NCBI GenBank assembly: GCA_022769285.1
Contig: JALEKD010000005.1
Location: 62,001 to 126,000, forward strand
Length of the DNA: 64,000 nt
Source of the DNA: Prevotella sp.
GTDB lineage: Bacteria; Bacteroidota; Bacteroidia; Bacteroidales; Bacteroidaceae
Direction: 5' to 3'
How positions within the stretch are numbered: position 1 is the first letter of the stretch; the number at the start of each line of letters is the position of its first letter. A program made the position numbers and the translations under genes. A model generated the notes under the pieces. The model was not told the origin of the DNA. It worked only from the letters and a program-made list of their open reading frames with translations, and made no database searches. Of this stretch, positions 57,433 through 64,000 are shown in pieces.

Positions 57433-58542
57433 ATGAAAATCGGAATCCCAAAGGAAATTAAGAACAATGAGAACCGGGTGGGTATGACCCCCGATGGCGT
57501 GGCCGAACTGGTAAAGCATGGGCACGAGGTGTATGTACAGCATACGGCTGGCGAGGGCAGCGGGTTTGCCGACGCGGCTTATGAGCAGGTGGGCGCCACC
57601 ATACTGCCTACCATCGAGGAGGTGTACCAGGTGGCCGAGATGATTATCAAGGTCAAGGAGCCTATCGCCCCAGAGTATTCGCTGGTGCGCAAGGGTCAGT
57701 TGCTCTTTACTTATTTCCATCTGGCCTGCGACAAACCGCTGACCGACGCCATGCTGAAGAGAGGCGCGGTATGCCTGGCGTACGAGACGGTGCAGACGGC
57801 CGATAACCGCTTGCCTCTGCTGGTGCCTATGAGCGAGGTGGCCGGACGCATGGCTGCGCTCAATGGGGCTTACTATCTGCAGAAGACCAAGGGCGGCAAG
57901 GGCAAACTGATAGGTGGCGTGCCCGGAGTGAAGCCGGCCAAGGTGCTGGTACTGGGTGGCGGCATCGTGGGCGAGGCTGCCGCACGTATGGCGGCCGGCA
58001 TGGGTGCCGATGTGTACGTTACCGACATCAACCTGGCCCGCCTGCGCCAGCTCGATGCCGAACTGCCTCCCACGGTACACACGCTGTACTCGACGGAACA
58101 CAATATACGCAAGGAGCTACACGATGTAGACATCGTGATAGGCTCTGTCCTGGTGCCGGGCGACAAGACACCTCATCTCATTACCCGGGCCATGCTCAGC
58201 GAGATGGAGCCGGGTACGGTGCTGGTAGATGTGGCCATAGACCAGGGCGGCTGCTTTGAGACGTCGCACGCCACTACGCACAGCGACCCTGTCTATGTGG
58301 TAGACGGCATCGTTCATTATGCCGTGGCCAACATTCCGGGTGCCGTGCCCAACACTTCGACGGCTGCGCTTACCAATGCCACGCTGAAGTATGCCCTGGC
58401 TTTGGCCGACAAGGGCTGGAAGCGTGCCTGCAAGGAGGATAATGCACTATATAAAGGCTTGAATGTGGTAGAAGGCAAGGTTACCTACAAGGCAGTAGCC
58501 GATGTGTGGGGACTGGATTACTCGGCTGCAGTGGTAGACTGA
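57433..58542 (+). CDS. ald: Alanine dehydrogenase
   Basis: A 369-residue NAD-dependent enzyme interconverting L-alanine and pyruvate plus ammonia. The N-terminal MKIGIPKEIKNNENRVGMTP, the catalytic Lys/His region with FTYFHLACDKPLTDAML, the Rossmann motif VLVLGGGIVGEAAARMA and the signature DVAIDQGGCFETSHATTHSDP are diagnostic. Length is standard. It is transcribed alone, with a long leader, and its 3' end overlaps the convergent clostripain-family gene by 25 bases. It could assimilate ammonia or dispose of pyruvate in anaerobic growth. Confidence 0.96.
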   Translation: MKIGIPKEIKNNENRVGMTPDGVAELVKHGHEVYVQHTAGEGSGFADAAYEQVGATILPTIEEVYQVAEMIIKVKEPIAPEYSLVRKGQLLFTYFHLACDKPLTDAMLKRGAVCLAYETVQTADNRLPLLVPMSEVAGRMAALNGAYYLQKTKGGKGKLIGGVPGVKPAKVLVLGGGIVGEAAARMAAGMGADVYVTDINLARLRQLDAELPPTVHTLYSTEHNIRKELHDVDIVIGSVLVPGDKTPHLITRAMLSEMEPGTVLVDVAIDQGGCFETSHATTHSDPVYVVDGIVHYAVANIPGAVPNTSTAALTNATLKYALALADKGWKRACKEDNALYKGLNVVEGKVTYKAVADVWGLDYSAAVVD

Positions 58543-59708
58543 GTGTGAGTGGCCTTCCACCACGCTGTTAACGATTTCCGGCCCGCTACGTACGTATTGG
58601 TAGTTGGGTCGGAAATTGTTATTCCTGAGAATGTATTAATGTCTACCGTGGATAAGCCCCCGTTAACCTGCGACAGGTTGGTGTATATCTTGGGCGTGTG
58701 TACATGGTAAGGTACCAGTCGGGCGACCATTGCGTCAAACTGGCTGACATCAGCTGCGTCGCACAAGTGGCTGATGTAGCTGCCCATGTCAAAGAATATG
58801 GTCTGCCCCATACCGTCGAGCTTCTGTAAGCGGTTCTCCTGCGTGGGGTCAAAGGTGTAACGCGCGTTAAAGGTGCGCATCAGCTGGGCCATGGCCTCTG
58901 TCTGCTGGCAGTCTATGACCGACAGGGTGCCGTAGGGGTAGGTGCCATGACTATAGTAGCTGTAGAAACCGTTGACGATGGCCTCGTAGTTGGGCGTGGT
59001 GGCACACAGATAGGGCCAGATGGTCCGGTAGGGCAGACCGGCAGCCATAATCTCGCTGGTCGACGCGATGAGGTAGTGGGTTACGTCCTTCAGGTCGTAG
59101 GCCACCTCGATGCCAGCCATATAGCAGTCGTCGAAGGCTATAAACTGCATCGGCATGGCCGCGCGGGTAATGCCGTCGGCCAGGTCGGCCAGGTCGGCCT
59201 GGAAGCGGGCCTCCGTTCCGCCAAAAGCGCGGGTCTTGTAGTAGCCGGTAAGGCCCCGGGGCAACCAGCCGGTACCGTGGCAGCCTATAATCATGGCATA
59301 GGTATCGGCCTCTGCATGCGTGCGCACGTCGCCCAGTATGCCGGCTATGCCCGCAGCAGTCATGGCGTCGTAGTCGGCATAGTGTTTCAGCGTGTCGCGG
59401 GTGCAGGCTTTGCCCGTGTACCTTATCTCTATCAGCGCGGCCCTCGTGGGCGACTGCGCGATGTACACTAACAGCCGGGTACGGCCCAGGCCATGCTGTC
59501 CGGCAATGGCTGTCTCCATATCCTGTATATTGGTACTGAAGTAAGTGTACAGGTTGTGCGTATAGGGCTTCTCGGCCCCCGAGGACCAGGGCATAAAAAC
59601 AAAAAGCGTTTTCTCGGTTGACCGTGTGGGTTCAGACCCGTTGCTGCTGCAACTCACGACGACTAACGTGAGTACGGTCAGCACACAGTAACCGAGAAAA
59701 CGCTTCAT
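58518..59708 (-). CDS. Clostripain-family (C11) cysteine peptidase lipoprotein
   Basis: A 396-residue lipoprotein (signal YCVLTVLTLVVVSCSS, Cys about residue 20). The C11 caspase-like fold is indicated by LFVFMPWSSGAEKPYTHN at the start, the catalytic His in YAMIIGCHGTGW (about 145) and the catalytic Cys in FIAFDDCYMAGIEVAYDL (about 200). C11 enzymes such as clostripain and PmC11 cleave after Arg or Lys and often self-process; no self-cleavage site can be named here. It starts 12 bp after valS on the same strand, an unusual pairing, and its stop lies inside the 3' end of the convergent ald gene. Confidence 0.88.
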   Translation of the reverse strand: MKRFLGYCVLTVLTLVVVSCSSNGSEPTRSTEKTLFVFMPWSSGAEKPYTHNLYTYFSTNIQDMETAIAGQHGLGRTRLLVYIAQSPTRAALIEIRYTGKACTRDTLKHYADYDAMTAAGIAGILGDVRTHAEADTYAMIIGCHGTGWLPRGLTGYYKTRAFGGTEARFQADLADLADGITRAAMPMQFIAFDDCYMAGIEVAYDLKDVTHYLIASTSEIMAAGLPYRTIWPYLCATTPNYEAIVNGFYSYYSHGTYPYGTLSVIDCQQTEAMAQLMRTFNARYTFDPTQENRLQKLDGMGQTIFFDMGSYISHLCDAADVSQFDAMVARLVPYHVHTPKIYTNLSQVNGGLSTVDINTFSGITISDPTTNTYVAGRKSLTAWWKATHTQSTTAAE

Positions 59709-59720
59709 AGTGATGGTTTT

Positions 59721-62426
59721 TTATTTCTTTCTGAGTTCGGCTATCGACTCTTGAAGGGCTGCTATCTTTTCTACAGAGTCGCTTTCCTTCTTGCGCTCCA
59801 ACGCTACGACAGCCTCGGGGGCATGGGCAACAAACTTCTCGTTAGATAGTTTCTTGCGGACACCTGCCAAGAAGCCTTCCAGGTGCTTGAGCTGAGCCTC
59901 GGCCTTGGCTATCTCGGCCTCTACGTCTATGAGGTCGCCTAAGGGTACGGCATACTCGTGGGTGCCTATCATAAAGGCGCTGGCGCTGGCATCCTTCTCG
60001 CTCACCACCTCGATACTGCTTAGGTTGGCCATCTTGGTAATCACGGCGTTGAAGTCGGTATAAACGTTGTCACCCACGGCTTGCAAGGTCAGGGCCTCCT
60101 TGGGGGCAATGTTCTTCTGGCTGCGCACCATGCGCACACCGCTGACTATCTGCTTGACCTCCTCCATCTGGCTGATAAGCGCGAGCTCGGCCTCGGTGGG
60201 TGCCTCCATCTTCAGGGCATCGCGCATGATGCTCTCGCCCGGCTTGCGGTCGTATATGTGCTGCCACAGCTCTTCGGTAATAAACGGCATGAAGGGGTGC
60301 AGCATCTTCAGCAGTGTCTCGAAGAAGCGCAGGGTAGCGTCGTAGGTCTGCTGGTCTATGGGCTGTGCCTCGCCGTTCACGTAAGCAGGCTTTACCATCT
60401 CCAGGTACCAGCTCGAGAACTCGTCCCAGAACAGGCGGTACACGGCCATCAGTGCTTCAGATATGCGGTACTTGCGGAAGAGGTCGTCAACCTCCTCATT
60501 GGTCTGCTTGAGCTTAGCTTCAAACCACTCGGTGGCTATGCGGCTGGCCTCGGGCTGCTCACCGGCGGCCACGTTCCAGCCCTTAACCAGGCGGAAAGCA
60601 TTCCATATCTTGTTGTTGAAGTTGCGGCCCTGCTCGCAGAGACTTTCATCGAACAGAATGTCGTTACCTGCTGGTGCTGAGAGCATCATGCCCATGCGCA
60701 CACCGTCGGCGCCAAACTTCTCGATAAGTTCGATGGGGTCGGGAGAGTTGCCCAGACTCTTGGACATTTTCCGGCCGAGCTTGTCGCGTACAATGCCGGT
60801 GAAGTAGACGTTCTTGAAAGGTATCTTGCCCATGTACTCCTCGCCCGCCATAATCATTCGGGCCACCCAGAAGAAGATGATGTCCGGGGCAGTAACCAGG
60901 TCAGACGTGGGGTAGTAGTATTTTATCTCCTCGTTACCTGGGGTGTTGATGCCATCGAACAATGAGATGGGCCAAAGCCATGAGGAGAACCATGTATCCA
61001 GTGCATCGTCGTCCTGGCGCAGGTCGCTGGCCTGCAGGTTGGCGTTGCCGCTCTGCTTGCGGGCCAGTTCCAGGGCCTCCTCGGGGGTCTCGGCTACCAC
61101 ATACTGCTCTTCGCCATAATAATAGGCCGGTATGCGGTGGCCCCACCACAGCTGGCGCGATATGCACCAGTCCTGTATGTTCTCTAACCAGTTCTTGTAG
61201 GTAGCCTTGTACTTCGCCGGGTAGAATTTCATCTCACCATTAAGTACGGGGGGGAGTGCTATGTCGGCGAAATGCTGCATGCGGAGGAACCACTGGAGTG
61301 AGAGGCGCGGCTCAATGGCTGTGTCAGGATTGCGCTCGGAGTAACCCACCTTGTTGTTGTAGTCTTCGATACGCTCCATGAGGTCGGCAGCCTGCAGATC
61401 CTTAGCTATCTGACGACGGCAGTCAAAGCGGTCCATGCCGACATAGAGGGGCGATGCGTCAGAGATGGTGGCATCGGCATTGAATATATCAATAGTCTCC
61501 AGATTGTGGGTCTTGCCGAGCATGTAGTCATTGGTGTCGTGGGCTGGGGTAACCTTCAGACAGCCCGTACCAAACTCGATGTCTACATAGCGGTCTTCTA
61601 TAACGGGAATGGCACGTCCCACGAGTGGCACGATGACCTTCTTGCCTTTCAGCCACTGGTTCTTGGGGTCTTTGGGGTTGATACACATAGCCGTATCGCC
61701 CATGATGGTTTCAGGACGGGTAGTAGCTACCACGGCGTAGTACCCTTTGTCGTCCTTGTGGATGACATTGCCCTCACCGGCGTTTTCTACGTCCGAGCAG
61801 TCGCACTCAGGGGCTATATAATATTTAAGGTGGTAGAGCTTGGACTGCTCATCCTTATACACCACTTCCTCATTGCTCAGCGCTGTCTGAGCCTTGGGAT
61901 CCCAGTTGACCATGCGCAGTCCGCGGTAGATAAGTCCCTTGTTGTATAAGTCCACGAATACCTTGATAACGCTTTTCGAGCGCTTCTCATCCATGGTGAA
62001 GGCTGTACGATCCCAGTCACATGAGGCACCCAGGCGGCGCAGCTGCTTGAGGATGATGCCTCCGTGCTCGTTAGTCCAGTCCCAGGCGTGTTTCAAGAAC
62101 TCCTCGCGGGTCAGGTCGTGCTTCTTGATGCCCTGGGCAGCAAGCCGCTTGACCACTTTGGCCTCAGTGGCTATCGAGGCGTGGTCAGTACCGGGCACCC
62201 AGCAGGCATTCTTGCCCTCCATGCGGGCTCGGCGTACCAGGATGTCCTGTATGGTGTTGTTGAGCATGTGTCCCATGTGCAACACGCCGGTCACGTTAGG
62301 TGGGGGAATAACGATGGTGTATGGTTCTCTACCGTCTGGTTTGCTATTGAACAGCTTATTGTCAAGCCAGTACTGATACCATTTTGACTCCACTTCTCTT
62401 GGGTCGTACTTACTTGCTAATTCCAT
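59721..62426 (-). CDS. valS: Valyl-tRNA synthetase
   Basis: A 901-residue class I synthetase charging tRNA-Val. The HIGH motif is in [15 protein letters not shown] (about residue 45) and KMSKS in [14 protein letters not shown]. The CP1 editing domain lies in between ([17 protein letters not shown] and [14 protein letters not shown]), and a C-terminal coiled coil closes the protein ([21 protein letters not shown]). Length fits bacterial ValS. A minus-strand TAACTTTG lies at 62473-62466. The lipoprotein C11 peptidase gene follows 12 bp later. Confidence 0.97.
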   Translation of the reverse strand: MELASKYDPREVESKWYQYWLDNKLFNSKPDGREPYTIVIPPPNVTGVLHMGHMLNNTIQDILVRRARMEGKNACWVPGTDHASIATEAKVVKRLAAQGIKKHDLTREEFLKHAWDWTNEHGGIILKQLRRLGASCDWDRTAFTMDEKRSKSVIKVFVDLYNKGLIYRGLRMVNWDPKAQTALSNEEVVYKDEQSKLYHLKYYIAPECDCSDVENAGEGNVIHKDDKGYYAVVATTRPETIMGDTAMCINPKDPKNQWLKGKKVIVPLVGRAIPVIEDRYVDIEFGTGCLKVTPAHDTNDYMLGKTHNLETIDIFNADATISDASPLYVGMDRFDCRRQIAKDLQAADLMERIEDYNNKVGYSERNPDTAIEPRLSLQWFLRMQHFADIALPPVLNGEMKFYPAKYKATYKNWLENIQDWCISRQLWWGHRIPAYYYGEEQYVVAETPEEALELARKQSGNANLQASDLRQDDDALDTWFSSWLWPISLFDGINTPGNEEIKYYYPTSDLVTAPDIIFFWVARMIMAGEEYMGKIPFKNVYFTGIVRDKLGRKMSKSLGNSPDPIELIEKFGADGVRMGMMLSAPAGNDILFDESLCEQGRNFNNKIWNAFRLVKGWNVAAGEQPEASRIATEWFEAKLKQTNEEVDDLFRKYRISEALMAVYRLFWDEFSSWYLEMVKPAYVNGEAQPIDQQTYDATLRFFETLLKMLHPFMPFITEELWQHIYDRKPGESIMRDALKMEAPTEAELALISQMEEVKQIVSGVRMVRSQKNIAPKEALTLQAVGDNVYTDFNAVITKMANLSSIEVVSEKDASASAFMIGTHEYAVPLGDLIDVEAEIAKAEAQLKHLEGFLAGVRKKLSNEKFVAHAPEAVVALERKKESDSVEKIAALQESIAELRKK

Positions 62427-62465
62427 ATTTATTGATATCTATAAATTCTTTATTAAAAAACATTG

Positions 62466-62473
62466 CAAAGTTA
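62466..62473 (-). promoter_or_regulatory. -7 element for valS
   Basis: TAACTTTG on the minus strand (62473-62466), 40 bp before the ATG; -33 unclear. Confidence 0.5.
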
Positions 62474-62496
62474 CTGATTTTTTGTGTAAATTTACT

Positions 62497-62504
62497 TACT
62501 TTTG
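62497..62504 (+). promoter_or_regulatory. -7 element for mazG
   Basis: TACTTTTG ends 20 bp before the mazG ATG, in the 98-bp divergent gap to valS. The -33 element is not at consensus spacing. Confidence 0.5.
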
Positions 62505-62524
62505 CAAAGAAATTATTGAGTACA

Positions 62525-63346
62525 ATGAATAGCAGAGAGAGTGTCATAGAAGCATTTGGGCGCCTATTGGATGTTCAGAAGAGGCTTTGCAAGGAATGTC
62601 CGTGGGACAGGAAGCAGACATTTGAGAGCTTGCGGCCCAATACGATAGAAGAGGTGTTTGAACTGGCCGACGCCCTGGCCAAAAAGGATATGCACAACAT
62701 TATGAAGGAACTGGGCGATGTGATGGAGCACGTCTTGTTCTATGCCATATTGGGCGCTGAGGCCGGCGAGTTTGACATGGCCGACGTATGTACTCAAGAG
62801 GCGCGCAAGCTGATGTTCCGCCATCCTTTTATCGACTGGACGGGATGGCCCGATGACCCTAAGGCCGATGTCGTGGATGCTCCGGCTGACAGCGAAGCCG
62901 TAGAGCAGACCTGGGAGCAGATTAAGCAGAAAGAGAAAGACGGCAACAGGACAGTCCTCTCGGGTGTGCCCGACGCTCTTCCATCTCTTATCAAGGCTTA
63001 TCGCATCCAGGACAAAGCCCGTAATGTGGGTTTCGACTGGCAGCGCCGTGAGGACGTGTGGGATAAGGTGCGCGAGGAGATGGCTGAACTCGAGGTAGAG
63101 TTAGCTAAGGGCGATGGCCCCAACTCTGAGAAAGAACTGGGCGATTTCTTGTTCAGCGTGATTAACGCAGCACGTCTTTATCATCTTAATCCAGACAACG
63201 CGCTGGAGCAGACCAATCAGAAATTTATCCATCGGTTTAACTATGTGGAGCGCAAGGCAAAGGAGAGAGGTAAGGAGTTAAAGGATATGACACTTGGAGA
63301 GATGGATGCGCTCTGGGACGAGGCTAAGCAACTTGAGAAGAGATAA
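62525..63346 (+). CDS. mazG: Nucleoside triphosphate pyrophosphohydrolase MazG
   Basis: A 273-residue enzyme with two MazG modules. The first has ECPWDRKQTFESLRPNTIEE and EEVFELADAL...KELGDVMEHVLF; the second has the metal-binding EEMAELEVEL...SEKELGDFLFSVINAARL. It hydrolyses NTPs or (d)NTP derivatives to monophosphate and pyrophosphate, a house-cleaning role. The start MNSRESVIEAFGRL is used; the ORF-track N-terminus runs through the divergent promoter region and is not MazG-like. It is followed by the truncated lipoprotein gene 87 bp later. Confidence 0.94.
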   Translation: MNSRESVIEAFGRLLDVQKRLCKECPWDRKQTFESLRPNTIEEVFELADALAKKDMHNIMKELGDVMEHVLFYAILGAEAGEFDMADVCTQEARKLMFRHPFIDWTGWPDDPKADVVDAPADSEAVEQTWEQIKQKEKDGNRTVLSGVPDALPSLIKAYRIQDKARNVGFDWQRREDVWDKVREEMAELEVELAKGDGPNSEKELGDFLFSVINAARLYHLNPDNALEQTNQKFIHRFNYVERKAKERGKELKDMTLGEMDALWDEAKQLEKR

Positions 63347-63433
63347 GATACTATATATATAATAAGGTGTAGACCCCTGCGGGTCATGGATAGAAGATTC
63401 GTGGATGTTACAGATATTAAGGAGAATATAACT

Positions 63434-64000
63434 ATGCGAAAATCAGTAGTTTTGGCCATGTTGGCTTTAGTCTTGGTAACCATGGCGGGTTGCCATGGCA
63501 ATAAGACGGGCGACGGTGCCCAGCTGGCAGACAGCACAGAGGCCACCGTGCAGCCAGATACCACCGTCTATGGCGTCTGCGGAACAGGAACGTCTATGCA
63601 CACGTTAGAGTTGATAACCGATGAGGGCGACACGTTGACCTACCTGGTTGACGTAGACTCCGAGGATGAAGTGGTGAAGGGCGGCATGTTAGCTGGCGAC
63701 CGCATGGCTGTTGTGGGAGCCAAGGACGGCAACGGCGAGTTGGTGGCCACCCAGGTGGTGAACCTCACCACGCTTTTAGGTAGATGGACCAGTATAGACA
63801 AGAACTTCGAGATACAGGAGGGTGGGGTCGTAGAGTCGAGCGTAAAGGCCGAGACACATCCCTGGACATCCTGGAAGATATACAATGGCAACCTGTTGCT
63901 CAACCGCGATACCTTCAACGTGGTTCAGTTGGGTGCCGACAGTCTTTATCTGGAGAACGGCGAGGGCATCTACGTCTTCAAGCGTCAGCAGGCTACCCCC
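63434..64000 (+). CDS. Lipocalin-like lipoprotein (3' truncated by window)
   Basis: Not in the ORF track because it has no stop inside the window. The frame opens MRKSVVLAMLALVLVTMAGCHG (lipoprotein signal, Cys about residue 20) and stays open for 189 codons to the end. Residues about 40-110 look like a small beta domain (VYGVCGTGTSMHTLELIT, GDRMAVVGAKDGNG), followed by the start of a lipocalin-like domain (LLGRWTSIDKNFEIQEGG, SWKIYNGNLLLNRDTFNV, SLYLENGEGIYVFKRQ). It resembles lipocalin-like domain lipoproteins of Bacteroides. The function is unknown; only the C-terminus is missing. Confidence 0.7.
   Translation, partial: MRKSVVLAMLALVLVTMAGCHGNKTGDGAQLADSTEATVQPDTTVYGVCGTGTSMHTLELITDEGDTLTYLVDVDSEDEVVKGGMLAGDRMAVVGAKDGNGELVATQVVNLTTLLGRWTSIDKNFEIQEGGVVESSVKAETHPWTSWKIYNGNLLLNRDTFNVVQLGADSLYLENGEGIYVFKRQQATP

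Noticed and set aside
1-64000. tRNA, rRNA, insertion sequences, prophage or integrative element
   Set aside because: Scanning all intergenic stretches showed no cloverleaf-like segments, no transposase or integrase motifs and no attachment-site duplications; all genes fit a core chromosome.

Overview
The window looks like ordinary chromosome from a member of the Bacteroidales, most likely Prevotellaceae. Supporting signs are the promoter core TTTG-N19/20-TAnnTTTG in front of many genes, the near absence of Shine-Dalgarno sequences, and Bacteroidota-restricted families (DUF5020, DUF5686, DUF3078, DUF5112/5113-type sensor kinase, GGGtGRT protein, inositol-lipid locus, short AbgT-like protein). 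I see no rRNA, tRNA, CRISPR array, integrase, transposase or phage gene. Nearly all start codons given here were moved inward from the ORF track to the first Met that fits the family.

Layout. 1-0.4 kb: 3' end of a MATE transporter. 0.7-2.8 kb (-): TetR regulator, FabG and an RluA-type pseudouridine synthase, with an autoregulatory-looking promoter/operator. 3.3-8.2 kb (+): aconitase, isocitrate dehydrogenase and citrate synthase, the oxidative half of the TCA cycle leading to 2-oxoglutarate and glutamate. 8.3-14.5 kb: a sugar-acid locus in which LacI-type regulator, NhaC antiporter, an unknown protein and a secreted lactonase (-) diverge from KDG kinase and KDPG aldolase (+). 14.6-19.4 kb (+): a very large membrane sensor kinase, its response regulator and a short AbgT-like membrane protein. 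19.6-28.6 kb: small membrane protein, GH89 alpha-N-acetylglucosaminidase, TrmD, DUF5020 barrel, a divergent LigA with a B3/4-domain protein, type II pantothenate kinase and a secreted EEP hydrolase.

28.7-37.8 kb (-): SLC13 transporter, then an apparent pyrG-yidC-dpp5-MFS operon that would link a periplasmic dipeptidyl peptidase to an uptake carrier. 38-44 kb: DUF3078 outer membrane protein, GGGtGRT protein with a NifU-like scaffold, and a PiT phosphate carrier with a fused helical C-terminal domain. 44.7-49.4 kb: overlapping DUF4230 pair, LuxR-type regulator, DUF5686 barrel. 49.5-51.9 kb (+): PgpA-like phosphatase, GtrA, CDP-alcohol phosphatidyltransferase and PAP2/AUR1-like synthase, matching the Bacteroidetes inositol-(sphingo)lipid locus but without a myo-inositol-phosphate synthase in the window. 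52-63 kb: DUF2807 lipoprotein, PepD, a small membrane protein, Skp-like lipoprotein, Nth, DUF2461, alanine dehydrogenase, a clostripain-family lipoprotein, ValS, MazG and, at the edge, a truncated lipocalin-like lipoprotein.

The most unusual structure is a family of four dispersed intergenic elements (about 0.5, 30.3, 44.3 and 56.9 kb). Each carries exactly three copies of a 13-bp motif close to AGAATGTACATCC spaced by exactly 21 bp. The two best copies are bounded by inverted repeats of the type GGCTCCGTCCGAAGA / TCTTCGGACGGAGCC. No gene call explains them and I do not recognise the family.
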